NCBI RefSeq assembly: GCF_014253075.1 | Contig: NZ_JACLZJ010000001.1 | Span: 930,001 to 994,000, forward strand | Direction of reading: 5' to 3' | Source: Ochrobactrum sp. CM-21-5 | GTDB lineage: Bacteria > Pseudomonadota > Alphaproteobacteria > Rhizobiales > Rhizobiaceae | DNA length: 64,000 bases | Shown: positions 27,796 through 36,788 of the stretch, piece by piece | Numbering within the stretch: position 1 is the first letter of the stretch | Layout of the letters: each line of letters opens with the position of its first letter | The notes under the pieces: model-generated | What the model saw: the letters and a program-made list of their open reading frames with translations, nothing else | What the model was told of the DNA's origin: nothing | Databases searched by the model: none | Position numbers and translations under genes: made by a program

Positions 27796-27881
27796 ATATA
27801 TAGCCCCAGGCAGTCGCGTGCGACGGTGATTGATCCTCATACAGCTTATCTTCGCGGCCGCGTCAAAGCCTTTCCCGGATT

Positions 27882-28066
27882 GGCAGGGTCAGCGCTTGAC
27901 CGACGTCCTCCGCGATATACGCCCGCCTGCGGTTCAAGGCTATGAAGTTCGATTCGAGGCACCTCCAAGCGAGCAGGCACAGTTTGATCTCGCTGAGTTC
28001 CATGGTATCTGTACCGACGAGCCGATGATGCTAAGGATTGTTTGGCTATTTTCCATGCGCTTAGGA
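27882..28066 (+). pseudogene. IS21-family transposase (IstA) fragment
   Basis: About 60 codons of an IstA integrase core: VLRDIRPP, then YEVRFEAPPSEQAQFDLAEF containing the Asp of the catalytic motif, then IVWLFSMRLG. Both ends are missing; the frame then runs into an IS66-type terminus. It is a relic marking the junction between the mobilization module and the glycan cassette. Confidence 0.7.
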
Positions 28067-28078
28067 CCATCATCGACG

Positions 28079-28133
28079 GTGCTTGAGCCTTTCTGCTTAT
28101 GCCGACTGTCCGGTCGAAACGGGGGGCACTTCA
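28079..28133. repeat. IS66-type terminus, left copy of a 55-bp inverted repeat
   Basis: Identical over 55/55 bases, in inverse orientation, to 38031-38085. The outer IS end points toward the glycan cassette (…GGGGGGCACTTCA at 28125-28133). Only this terminus remains on the left. Confidence 0.85.
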
Positions 28134-28713
28134 TCCACACCGACGACAGCGAGAACCTTGGCGAATTGCCGTCTTATAGAATAGTTTGTCTACCTGTCCT
28201 GCCTGCCAGAAGCAGGATGTTGATGTAGCCGCAATAAACGGCGAGCGTATGTGAGGATGATAAGGCTCGAAAAACGAGCCGTGTCATATAGTCGGGCTTG
28301 GAACTTGGAACCAATACTTTGAGGATGGCGATATGTTTTAACTAGCTTGGCACAAATGTTCCCATGTGAGGATTATCCGGATGGTTCATGCTGAAAACAG
28401 CCCATCACACCGACAAAAGATACGTGGGACACCCGGCCGCTTATGAGGAAATGAAACTTTCTTGGATTGCAATTTTCTGATACCACGACGTACTTCTCAG
28501 TAGAAGTAAAGGAGATTAAAAGCTGCTAGAAACGGCAAGTCGGAAATTAATCAAAATGAACGGAATGACGTTGTCTTCGAAAAATATTGGCGTTGCGTTC
28601 CTCAAAATGTCAAAGTCCTCTCTAAGAATACGAATTGATCGTATTTTTCGGCACGATATCGATGGATTAATATCCACACAATAAGAAATGAAGAATGGTA
28701 AAAATCGGGAATC
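28134..28713. other. Non-coding leader of the glycan cassette
   Basis: 580 bp without a supportable gene. GC content falls sharply from about 28300 onward, as in the genes that follow. It should hold the wzm promoter, but I cannot pick a convincing -35/-10 pair, and no JUMPstart-like element is visible. Confidence 0.5.
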
Positions 28714-29532
28714 ATGGAAAATTTTAAAACAGACCCTGCAGCGCTAGTTCGAAGCTTCCGAAAAAACCGATCTTTAGTTTTTTCACTGGCCGCGAGAGAA
28801 ATAGCCATGCGGTATCGTGGAACATTTGGTGGTTTTTTGTGGGCGTTGGTACAGCCAATATTAATGCTATGTATATATACATTTGTTTTTAGTGTTATTT
28901 TTAATTCAAGGTGGAGACAGGAGAGTTCATCTGATGCGGAATACGCACTTGTACTTTTTATAGGGTTATTTGTATTTCAGATTTTTTCAGAATGCATTAA
29001 TCGCGCTCCAACTCTTATTGTTGGTAATGTTAACTATGTTAAAAAAGTGTTATTCCCTCTCGAGATTTTACCAATAGTTGTTGTATATGCTTCTTTGTTT
29101 CAGCTGGTTATCAGCTTAGGAGTGTGGCTAGTGGCATATATATATTTTATCGGAATTCCGCCCGCCACTGGAGTGCTTTTTCCCATTGTTCTAATTCCTT
29201 TATTGTTTTTGTCATTGGGAGTTAGTTGGATATTAACCTCGCTAGGAGTGTATATCCGTGATATCGCGCAAATTATTACGATAATGACAACTATTTTATT
29301 TTTTATGTCCCCAATATTTTATCCAATAACGGCTGTTCCTGAAAAATTTCATGTTTTTTATAACTTAAATCCAGTGACTTATGCAGTAGAAACATCCAGA
29401 GATGTACTTTTTTTTGGTAGAATACCAAGCTTATCGGCTTGGGTTATTTGGTTGACGATTTCCATGTTGTTTGCATGGATTGGTTATTTTTGGTTCCAAA
29501 AGACACGTAAAGGCTTTGCCGATGTCCTCTGA
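28714..29532 (+). CDS. wzm: O-antigen/polysaccharide ABC transporter permease (Wzm)
   Basis: 272 residues, six membrane helices of the ABC-2 type. The N-terminal amphipathic RSLVFSLAAREIAMRYRGTFGG and the conserved LNPVTYAVETSRDVLFFG near the C-terminus are typical of Wzm/TagG/KpsM exporters. It forms the inner-membrane pore that moves lipid-linked O-polysaccharide to the periplasm. Codon use is AT-rich, unlike the backbone. The stop overlaps the wzt start by 11 bp. Confidence 0.92.
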   Translation: MENFKTDPAALVRSFRKNRSLVFSLAAREIAMRYRGTFGGFLWALVQPILMLCIYTFVFSVIFNSRWRQESSSDAEYALVLFIGLFVFQIFSECINRAPTLIVGNVNYVKKVLFPLEILPIVVVYASLFQLVISLGVWLVAYIYFIGIPPATGVLFPIVLIPLLFLSLGVSWILTSLGVYIRDIAQIITIMTTILFFMSPIFYPITAVPEKFHVFYNLNPVTYAVETSRDVLFFGRIPSLSAWVIWLTISMLFAWIGYFWFQKTRKGFADVL

Positions 29533-30817
29533 TGTTTCAATCAAAGTAGAAAAACTTAGTAAATGTTATCAGATTTATAATCGTCCTGAAGACCGTTTAC
29601 TGCAGATGCTCTGGCGAGGCCGGCGTTCCTACTTTAAAGAGTTTTGGGCTCTAAATGATGTTTCTTTTCATTTGAAAAAGGGAGAAACATTAGCAATTTT
29701 AGGCCGGAATGGTTCAGGAAAGTCGACCCTGCTGCAACTCATCTGTGGCACATTGAATCCTACGGAGGGGCGAGCTGAAGTTGATGGAAAGATTGCAGCT
29801 TTGCTTGAGTTGGGCGCTGGATTTAACGGAGAGTTTACGGGCCGTGAGAATGTGTACTTAAACGGTGCCCTAATGGGAATTAATAAGTCTGAGATGGAGA
29901 GACGATTTCAAGCCATTTCAGACTTTGCAGATATTGGTGATTTTATAGATCAGCCAGTAAAAACATACTCGAGTGGGATGTATGTCCGCTTGGCCTTCGC
30001 AGTAGCGATCCATTGCGATCCAGAAATCCTGATAGTAGACGAAGCTCTCGCTGTTGGAGATTTTCTTTTTCAACAAAAATGTAACCGTTTTATGAAGGAA
30101 CGCTTTCAAGGTGTAACCAAAATACTTGTGACCCATGATATGGCTGCAGTTGCCAATTTGGCGGATCGTGTGATTGTCCTGCATCATGGTAAGTTAATAT
30201 ACGATGGGGATCCGCAGAATGCGATACGTGAATATCAGATTGTGGCACGAGCGGAGGAAAATCGGAACGCGAACCGCCACCAACCCGCGAACTCCGCTAT
30301 TGCAGAGCTTGAATTGGTAGACGCTAATAAAAATAAAAATGAGGATGAATGGATAGCTATCTCTGAGAAAAGTTTAAGTGGAACTCTGCGTGCAAAATTT
30401 TTAAGGTGTAAATGGCTTATTAGAGGCCATGATAACTCGATTGCAGTCTCCGATGGGGACAAAGTGCGTCTACAGTTTGATTTATGGGCACTCGAAGATA
30501 TCGCTTCTCCAATCATTGGCTATCAAGTCTCAGATCGTTTTGGGGCGGTTATTTTTGGAGAGAACACAGTTACATCTGGAATTAATGTTCGCCCCATAGG
30601 ACAAGGGATATCTAGGTTCGCTTTAGAGTTTACGTGGCCTGAGGTTGCTTCGGGAAAATATTCAATTACCTTAGGAATTGGTTCAGGCTTTGACAGTTTG
30701 AGCCATACTATAGAGTGTTGGGCCCATAATATCATTGTTCTGGATGCTACTACAGCGGATGCTGTTCATGGTATGTTTAATGTTAAAATATCGCAGCTGT
30801 CTCGTCAGGAGTCCTAG
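29522..30817 (+). CDS. wzt: O-antigen ABC transporter ATPase with C-terminal glycan-recognition extension (Wzt)
   Basis: 431 residues. The N-terminal ABC domain has GRNGSGKSTLL, signature YSSGMYVRLAF, Walker B ILIVDEALAV and LVTHDM. After about residue 260 comes a beta-rich extension (VRLQFDLWALEDIASPIIGY, FALEFTWPEVASGKYSITLG) like the Wzt carbohydrate-binding domain that in E. coli O9a reads the capped non-reducing end before export. Its presence, with a methyltransferase next in the cluster, suggests cap-dependent export. ATG 29522 lies inside the end of wzm. Confidence 0.92.
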   Translation: MSSDVSIKVEKLSKCYQIYNRPEDRLLQMLWRGRRSYFKEFWALNDVSFHLKKGETLAILGRNGSGKSTLLQLICGTLNPTEGRAEVDGKIAALLELGAGFNGEFTGRENVYLNGALMGINKSEMERRFQAISDFADIGDFIDQPVKTYSSGMYVRLAFAVAIHCDPEILIVDEALAVGDFLFQQKCNRFMKERFQGVTKILVTHDMAAVANLADRVIVLHHGKLIYDGDPQNAIREYQIVARAEENRNANRHQPANSAIAELELVDANKNKNEDEWIAISEKSLSGTLRAKFLRCKWLIRGHDNSIAVSDGDKVRLQFDLWALEDIASPIIGYQVSDRFGAVIFGENTVTSGINVRPIGQGISRFALEFTWPEVASGKYSITLGIGSGFDSLSHTIECWAHNIIVLDATTADAVHGMFNVKISQLSRQES

Positions 30818-30888
30818 GTCTTGTATTAGCTAATCCTACTACTTTAGCCATAATCGCGCCGGATTTTAGCGGTTATTTATTGAGCTTC

Positions 30889-30909
30889 ACATCAATGATG
30901 CATTGATGT
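30889..30909 (+). repeat. 9-bp dyad upstream of the methyltransferase
   Basis: ACATCAATG and CATTGATGT with a 3-base centre, ending 20 bp before the TTG start and just ahead of the AGAAGG ribosome site. A possible operator or translational hairpin. Confidence 0.45.
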
Positions 30910-30928
30910 AATTAGAAGGTTTGGAATT

Positions 30929-32266
30929 TTGGTCAGAGCATGTAATTTGTGTGGAAGCGACAATGTCGAACACTATACAGCATTTTTTGATAAGAATAAC
31001 GCCGAGACAAATCTTGGGTTATGTTCGATTTGTCAATCAATTGTCCCTGAATACAATATTATTGAATCTGAAAGCGCAATTAAGCAGCAAACAAAATTTC
31101 ATGAGGTTTGGTGGAAGGATACCACTAAAGAAGAATTAGAGAATGATCTAAATAGTCTTCATGAGCTGGTTAAGTTTCTTGGAATGTACCTAGGAGAACC
31201 AGCTGAGAAAAACGTCGTATTAGAAATTGGGTCGGGGCGGGGAGGGCTGTTAAAGGCGCTTATCGATGCCGGTTATAACGCGATAGGATGTGAACCAGCT
31301 TCAAAATTGGTTGATTTGGCGAGAAGATTTTATTCGCTGCCTCCCGAAATATTGTTTGAGTTGACTGCCGACCGGTTTATTGATGATGTTGTCTCTACGA
31401 TTGATACCAAGCCGCGCTCAGTAATTCTGTGGCATGTATTAGAGCACGTAAAAAATCCGCTTCTCTTATTGAAAAAATTAGCAGCTGTATTGGATGATGA
31501 TGGTAGCATAATACTTCAGCTACCGCTGTTGAAAAAAGACTATGTATATCCTGAGCACTACTATTTTGTTTCACATGAAACACCGAACTATATTGCAAAT
31601 AAATTGGGATTTACAGTTGGAGACATTAAATACGATGCAGATAATCTTTTCGTCACTATATGCTTTCTAAAATCCCCTGGTGCAAATAGGGTGAATGGAG
31701 GTTTTTTATATGAAGGTGTTGTGCCCAATCCCTTGGCGCAAGGGCTTTTATTGAGGGATGAAGCCATTTCTCGCCAACAGTATCTTCTCAAAGAACGTAT
31801 GATTGCCATACAGTCAATGGAGCAGATGATCATCGAACGAGATATAACCATTAAGGAACAGCAAAGTCTTCTGGATAGTCATCATGAGGCAATGATATCG
31901 ATGGAGCGCCTTATCGATGAAAAAAGCCAGACAATTGCAGACCACGTCTCCCTCTTGGGCGAACACGACACCGCAGTGGGGGCAATGAAAAAGCATATAC
32001 ATGACCGAGATGTGCAAATTGCAGAGCAAAATAAAATAATTGGGGACCTCGTGGCGATGCGCCAAACGACAGAACGTCGTTTAGAAAAGCTTCAGTTGGA
32101 GGTTGATGGGCTGCAAGAACTGAATGTAAATCAGGAAGGCTTGATTAGATCGCTGGAGGCATCCGTAAATGAACGGTCAGCAGAGGTTGTGAAAATTAAA
32201 AAGGAAATATCAGAAATTGAAGCCAGAGCCGCATATAAGCTCTTGCGTCGCATTGGGCTATTTTAG
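30929..32266 (+). CDS. SAM methyltransferase with repeat-containing coiled coil (WbdD-like chain terminator candidate)
   Basis: 445 residues. Two Cys pairs (CNLCG at 5-9, CSIC at 32-35) form a likely zinc knuckle. A class I methyltransferase follows: motif I VVLEIGSGRGGLLKAL (97-112) and WHVLEHVKNPLLLLKKL (168-184). From about residue 275 the rest is coiled coil, with three exact-length 28-residue repeats at 283-366, and it ends in a basic amphipathic helix (AAYKLLRRIGLF). This is the WbdD plan (capping enzyme plus molecular ruler plus membrane-binding tail) without the kinase domain. The start is TTG 30929 with AGAAGG 9 bp upstream. Chain capping is inferred; a sugar C- or O-methylation role is the alternative. 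Confidence 0.8.
   Translation: MVRACNLCGSDNVEHYTAFFDKNNAETNLGLCSICQSIVPEYNIIESESAIKQQTKFHEVWWKDTTKEELENDLNSLHELVKFLGMYLGEPAEKNVVLEIGSGRGGLLKALIDAGYNAIGCEPASKLVDLARRFYSLPPEILFELTADRFIDDVVSTIDTKPRSVILWHVLEHVKNPLLLLKKLAAVLDDDGSIILQLPLLKKDYVYPEHYYFVSHETPNYIANKLGFTVGDIKYDADNLFVTICFLKSPGANRVNGGFLYEGVVPNPLAQGLLLRDEAISRQQYLLKERMIAIQSMEQMIIERDITIKEQQSLLDSHHEAMISMERLIDEKSQTIADHVSLLGEHDTAVGAMKKHIHDRDVQIAEQNKIIGDLVAMRQTTERRLEKLQLEVDGLQELNVNQEGLIRSLEASVNERSAEVVKIKKEISEIEARAAYKLLRRIGLF
31775..32026 (+). repeat. Three tandem 84-bp units encoding 28-residue coiled-coil repeats
   Basis: Residues 283-310, 311-338 and 339-366 of the methyltransferase align without gaps. Conserved positions are Leu4-Leu5, Ala11, Met15, Ile19, Glu/Asp21, Ile26 and Glu/Asp28. 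Positions 5, 12, 19 and 26 are always hydrophobic, giving exactly four heptads per unit. A weaker fourth unit starts at 367 (QNKIIGDLVAM). Confidence 0.8.
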
Positions 32267-32310
32267 TATGCCATGGTCCATGTCATAACACTAACTTAAT
32301 TAGGACGATA

Positions 32311-33522
32311 ATGGCTGCTATAGCTTGGTTTATTCCTCGACTTATTGAAGGGTCCGGGGGGCATCGTACGATTTTACAACATGCTTATGCGTTGAAAGAG
32401 AACGGACATGATTGCTCAATTTATATTGAAGGATCGGGAGATCAAGCAAAAGCTCCCGCACTAATTGAAAAGCTCTTTGGTTATCGATTCGATAAAGTGC
32501 AGTTTGGCTGGGAAGATGCGGCGGATGCTGACATAGCTATAGCTACGATTTGGTATTCAGCAGCAGTTGTCAGAGATTTGCCATTTCCTTGTATCAAGTG
32601 TTATTTTATACAAGATTACGAAGCGATGTTTAATCCTGTAGGCGATGCTTACCTACAGGCGGAAAACTCTTATCGGTATGGATTGATTCCAATTACAATT
32701 GGACGATGGCTTAAACATGAACTGGCTGAACGGTTTAATGTTCCAGCATTTCACTTTGATTTCGGTGCTGACCACGGCATTTATAAATTGCAGAACGAGG
32801 CACAACGAGATCTGTCCGTTTGTTTTATATATCAACCAGATAAGCCTAGAAGATGTTCTCGCCTGGGTATCGAGGCACTGGGCATCGTTAAGCATCGACG
32901 ACCAGGCGTGAAAGTAATTTTGTATGGCTCTCCGGTGGCGGAAAAAGGGCATATCTGGTTCGAGCATGAGCATCGGGGACTAGTAAGCTTGGAGGAATGC
33001 AACAAATTATATAATGAATGTGCTGTAGGACTGTGTTTAAGCTCGTCCAATCCTTCCAGAATACCATTTGAAATGATGGCTTCCGGTTTGCCGGTAGTGG
33101 AGTTGTGGCGAGAGAATAATTTATATGATATGCCGCACGAGGCTATAAGTCTTAGTGACCAGACGCCAGAAAGCATAGCTGAAAATATTCTGCGCCTACT
33201 AGATGATCCAGCTAAGCGACAGACGATGTCGGCTGCTGGCGTTAACTTTATGCAGCGCCGACCCTTAAGCGGGGAAACTAAAAAAGTGGTTTCAATCGTT
33301 GAGACGATCATCCAAGGAGCACGTCCTGAATTATCTGTAGATGCCCCTTTATATGAACGCGAGCCTGTGGTGGCCGGGGGAATGGTAGGCAATCTTCCAC
33401 CTGAAATCCGTCGGATTTTGACGTCTCCCGCTAATTCCTATGTTAATTCGCTTCCTGAACCAATGCGCAATGCTCTCCGTTGGGGTGCGAGGAAAGCGCG
33501 AAGATTATTTCTAACCCACTGA
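32311..33522 (+). CDS. Glycosyltransferase, GT4-like (possible rhamnosyltransferase)
   Basis: 403 residues. The N-terminal domain opens with WFIPRLIEGSGGHRTILQHA, the nucleotide-sugar loop of GT-B enzymes of the WsaF/rhamnan type, followed by CYFIQDYEAMF. The C-terminal domain has the donor-binding CLSSSNPSRIPFEMMASGLPVVEL with the E-x7-E-like region. With rmlACBD on the same island, dTDP-L-rhamnose is a reasonable donor, but this is inference. It acts on the cytoplasmic face during O-polysaccharide assembly. AT-rich like its neighbours. Confidence 0.8.
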   Translation: MAAIAWFIPRLIEGSGGHRTILQHAYALKENGHDCSIYIEGSGDQAKAPALIEKLFGYRFDKVQFGWEDAADADIAIATIWYSAAVVRDLPFPCIKCYFIQDYEAMFNPVGDAYLQAENSYRYGLIPITIGRWLKHELAERFNVPAFHFDFGADHGIYKLQNEAQRDLSVCFIYQPDKPRRCSRLGIEALGIVKHRRPGVKVILYGSPVAEKGHIWFEHEHRGLVSLEECNKLYNECAVGLCLSSSNPSRIPFEMMASGLPVVELWRENNLYDMPHEAISLSDQTPESIAENILRLLDDPAKRQTMSAAGVNFMQRRPLSGETKKVVSIVETIIQGARPELSVDAPLYEREPVVAGGMVGNLPPEIRRILTSPANSYVNSLPEPMRNALRWGARKARRLFLTH

Positions 33523-33527
33523 GTCTG

Positions 33528-35555
33528 ATGTATAAGCTCCGCACAATCGACGTATGGGACACGCTTCTAAGGCGCAAAAGTCACCCAGATTTCTCTAAGC
33601 TGTATTCCGCTAGAGCGATACTTTTTAGATGTAATGGTTTGATCCGTGAAGAATATCAGGATCATTGGAGCATCTATCATGAACGCTGTAAAATAGAAGG
33701 TGAATTTGTTAGCCAGCAAAAACATGGAGAGTACTTCATAAAAGATATATTTGAAGTGCTTTTGAACAGGGTCTTATATGAATGTGATTCCGATATAATA
33801 GCAGAGTACTGCCATTTTTTTCTCGCAGAAGAACTAGCATTTGAAGTGAGGAATACATTTCCAGATCCATTTATTGAGGAGTTTATAGAAGCATTCCCGG
33901 CGCAGGAAACCTATTTTCTCTCTGATTTCTACATGATGTCTTCAGATATACAGAGCTTGTTGGACCATCATGGAATTAATAGGTTCGTCCCAGGAGGGAT
34001 CAGTTCGTGTGATACGGGCTTCAATAAGCGTTTGGGCCAATTATATGAACATGTTCATGCCATCCACAATGTCAAGCCGGAGGAACATGTGCATATCGGT
34101 GACAATTTTGACTCTGATGTATTGATGCCTAGAAAGTTTGGAATTCATGCGGCTCATTTTGAACCAGCACATGCACATGCTGAACGCATGAGGGTGGCAG
34201 AATTTTTGCATAATAAGCCAGCACTGTTTTTGCACATCTCTAAAGAAGTGCACGAACGCGCGAGGAGTAGGCAAGAGGGTATGTCTGGAGGCCAAAAAAC
34301 AGCTTATCAGCTTGGACTACAAGCGGCACCGCTCTTCATTGGGCTTATTATATATATAGCTGAACAATCAATAAAAGATAAAGTTGAGAAGTTATATTTT
34401 TTTACCAGAGAAGGAGAGTTTTTCCTTCGACTCTGGAAGGAGATTTTTCCTGATAATAAGATTTCAGGTACGAAATTACCAACAGTTGAATTATTGGAGG
34501 TGAGCCGTATAGCTACTTTTTGTGCATCTCTTCGTTCGGTTAGTCTTGAAGAACTGATGCGAGTATGGAATCTTTATTCCACGCAATCGATGAACGCTCT
34601 ATTGAGAACGCTAGGACTCGATCCAAAGCGTTTCGGGGCCATATGCGATAAGTATCACTTACCGTTAGACGAGGAAATCATATATCCATGGCAAGATGAA
34701 CGTGTTTGTTCTCTTTTCACTGATTTAACATTTATTGAGTTGATTGAGGCGAAGGTTAAGAAAGATAAAGATATTCTTATCGATTATCTTCAAAATCGTG
34801 GCGTACCGTCAAGTGTGAATGTTGGTATCGTGGATATTGGCTGGCGTGGTACTATTCAAGATAACATCAGCTATCTTCTTCCTGATGTCCATTTTTTTGG
34901 CTATTATCTAGGCCTCCAAAAATTTCTAAATGAGCAGCCTCAAAATTGTTCAAAAGCAGCATTTGGTCCCGACGGAAACATACCGACAGATCATCTCGAC
35001 CTTTTGAATGTCGTTTCTCTATTAGAGATGTTATGTAATTCGCCAAATGGATCGGTTTCAGGGTATGAAGTCACAGAAACCGGTACCGTACGTTCTCTCC
35101 GGAATATAGATGTAGCTGAGAATATGGTCTTCGATCAGTTTGTGTCATATTTTCAGGAGGCTGTTATACTAGCGTCAGCAGCTTATGCTCCCTATATTGA
35201 CAATCATGTGATAACGAGCTCTGAGTTGAGACCATCTGCATGTCAGATTTGGAGTGGGCTGATTGGTGAAACACACGAGGATTTAGCGAAGGCTTATACG
35301 TCGCTTAGCCACAATGAAACATTTGGTGTAGGCAAATTTATAGACAAAAGTCATGTACCCAGCTTAATTGTTATATTTAAAGGAATATATAATCGATCTG
35401 AACGGCAAAAGGTGATTCAGTACATACGTCAAACGCAATGGCCGGAACTTATTTGGCGCAGAAAAGATCTTCCTTGGGTGCATCGTCTCGCTTTAGTGTC
35501 TGTTATAAAAGCTGGGTTATTCTATAAGAGATTACGAAGGACATTCAATGGCTGA
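33528..35555 (+). CDS. Large two-domain HAD-superfamily protein of polysaccharide clusters (COG5610 type)
   Basis: 675 residues. The N-terminal HAD domain has motif I IDVWDTLLRR, motif II-like YFLSDFYMM and motif IV HIGDNFDSDVLMP. The second half (from about residue 255) has LYFFTREGEFFLRLW and VGIVDIGWRGTIQDN, a conserved companion domain with no known function. Proteins of this architecture recur in O-antigen and capsule loci, sometimes fused to glycosyltransferases. The first Asp is followed by Trp where Asp is usual, so phosphatase activity is uncertain. ATG 33528 follows the GT stop within 6 bp. Confidence 0.75.
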   Translation: MYKLRTIDVWDTLLRRKSHPDFSKLYSARAILFRCNGLIREEYQDHWSIYHERCKIEGEFVSQQKHGEYFIKDIFEVLLNRVLYECDSDIIAEYCHFFLAEELAFEVRNTFPDPFIEEFIEAFPAQETYFLSDFYMMSSDIQSLLDHHGINRFVPGGISSCDTGFNKRLGQLYEHVHAIHNVKPEEHVHIGDNFDSDVLMPRKFGIHAAHFEPAHAHAERMRVAEFLHNKPALFLHISKEVHERARSRQEGMSGGQKTAYQLGLQAAPLFIGLIIYIAEQSIKDKVEKLYFFTREGEFFLRLWKEIFPDNKISGTKLPTVELLEVSRIATFCASLRSVSLEELMRVWNLYSTQSMNALLRTLGLDPKRFGAICDKYHLPLDEEIIYPWQDERVCSLFTDLTFIELIEAKVKKDKDILIDYLQNRGVPSSVNVGIVDIGWRGTIQDNISYLLPDVHFFGYYLGLQKFLNEQPQNCSKAAFGPDGNIPTDHLDLLNVVSLLEMLCNSPNGSVSGYEVTETGTVRSLRNIDVAENMVFDQFVSYFQEAVILASAAYAPYIDNHVITSSELRPSACQIWSGLIGETHEDLAKAYTSLSHNETFGVGKFIDKSHVPSLIVIFKGIYNRSERQKVIQYIRQTQWPELIWRRKDLPWVHRLALVSVIKAGLFYKRLRRTFNG

Positions 35556-35609
35556 TTTCATTTCAGGAATTCTGGACATATTAACATCCCTATATTGAGA
35601 GAGAGTATC

Positions 35610-36731
35610 TTGAAAAAGATTGCATTTGTAGCAAATGACCTTTCTAATCTAATACATCACAGAAATCATCTATTGCAGACGGTAGTAGATGCTAGAGGCT
35701 ATGTTGTTGTACTAGCTGGGGGAGAAAAAAATAATCGAGATACATTCTTTGAGTTTCAGCACGTTAGAATTGAACGCTTTAGTTTTCATTGGTCGGATAT
35801 AACGTTATTTCTTAGAGTACTACGATTTGTATTAGTTAGAAGGCCAGATGTAATACACTTAATTAATTTGAAGCCCTATTTTTACGGTGGGGCAGCGGCC
35901 CGAATTGCAAAGTTACTGGGTTGGGATGGGAAAGTTGTTGTTACAGTTCCAGGACTAGGACGATTATTTGCTGCGGTAGGACATGGTGGAATCAAGCCAA
36001 AGTTAACCAGAGCTATTGTTCAATATTTTTTGCGCAAGTCGATGAAGGGTGCGGTGGTTACCTTCGAAACTGCTAGCGATAGAGACTTTTGGGTCGCGCA
36101 TAGGTTTGTCTTACCTGCGGCAGCTGTGGTTACTAGTGGAGCGGGAATAGATTTTTCTCTATTTCAAATAAGTAATATTGAGAAATCAAAAGAAACATTA
36201 AGTGTTCTTTATGCTGGACGATTATTAAAGTCAAAAGGATTGGACGTTGTTTTAGCTGCTGCCGAAAAAAACGATAATGAAAACATCAGAATCTCAGTTG
36301 CAGGTTATAAAGAATCTGATCCAGACGCTGTTTCATTTGAGGAGCTTTCTCATAATTCGAAAATTAATTTTTTGGGAGGGGTTGAAAATATGGGAAGGCT
36401 GTTCGCTAGAGTCGATGTTGTTGTCTTGCCCTCGAGATATAACGAGGGAATTCCGAGGGTTCTAATTGAAGCGGCCGCATGTGGCTGTGTTCCAATTGCC
36501 ACGAAATTTCCCGGTAGCGAAGCTATAATTAAAGAAGGAGAAACAGGTTTCTTTCTGCATGGCAATGATAAATTAGCCCAAGCTGACGAGCTTAATCAAT
36601 TACTCCAGAAACTTCAGAGAGAGCCGGAAAAGGTGAAAAAGGTAGGCATGGAGGCATCAAAATTTGTTAGAAGTAATGGCTTTTCTTCTGACGACATAGC
36701 TTACATCTTTCGTAAGATTTATAATGTATAA
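35610..36731 (+). CDS. Glycosyltransferase family 4
   Basis: 373 residues from the TTG at 35610 (KKIAFVANDLSN; GAGAGAGAG upstream; a TTG at 35595 is the alternative). Family marks are PDVIHLINLKPY, VVTVPGLGRLF, the donor-site YAGRLLKSKGLDVVL and LPSRYNEGIPRVLIEAAACG with the E-x7-E pair. It is closest in pattern to WbdA/WbpH-like retaining enzymes, but the sugar is not predictable. It is the last gene of the cassette on this strand and is followed by a terminator. Confidence 0.85.
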   Translation: MKKIAFVANDLSNLIHHRNHLLQTVVDARGYVVVLAGGEKNNRDTFFEFQHVRIERFSFHWSDITLFLRVLRFVLVRRPDVIHLINLKPYFYGGAAARIAKLLGWDGKVVVTVPGLGRLFAAVGHGGIKPKLTRAIVQYFLRKSMKGAVVTFETASDRDFWVAHRFVLPAAAVVTSGAGIDFSLFQISNIEKSKETLSVLYAGRLLKSKGLDVVLAAAEKNDNENIRISVAGYKESDPDAVSFEELSHNSKINFLGGVENMGRLFARVDVVVLPSRYNEGIPRVLIEAAACGCVPIATKFPGSEAIIKEGETGFFLHGNDKLAQADELNQLLQKLQREPEKVKKVGMEASKFVRSNGFSSDDIAYIFRKIYNV

Positions 36732-36743
36732 TTACATTATAAA

Positions 36744-36780
36744 TACCCGCCTTCACATGATGGAAAGCGGGTAAATGAAG
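36744..36780 (+). terminator. Hairpin between the convergent GT4 and secreted-protein genes
   Basis: TACCCGC (36744-36750) pairs with GCGGGTA (36767-36773), partly extended by CTTC/GGAAA. It is followed by an A-rich rather than T-rich tract on this strand, so it may serve the opposite strand as well. Confidence 0.6.
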
Positions 36781-36788
36781 AAGGGGAA

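Noticed and set aside
27830-28228. A 132-residue protein-coding gene at 27830-28228
   Set aside because: The frame is a fusion of an IS21 transposase fragment with an antisense IS66 terminus, so it is a relic.
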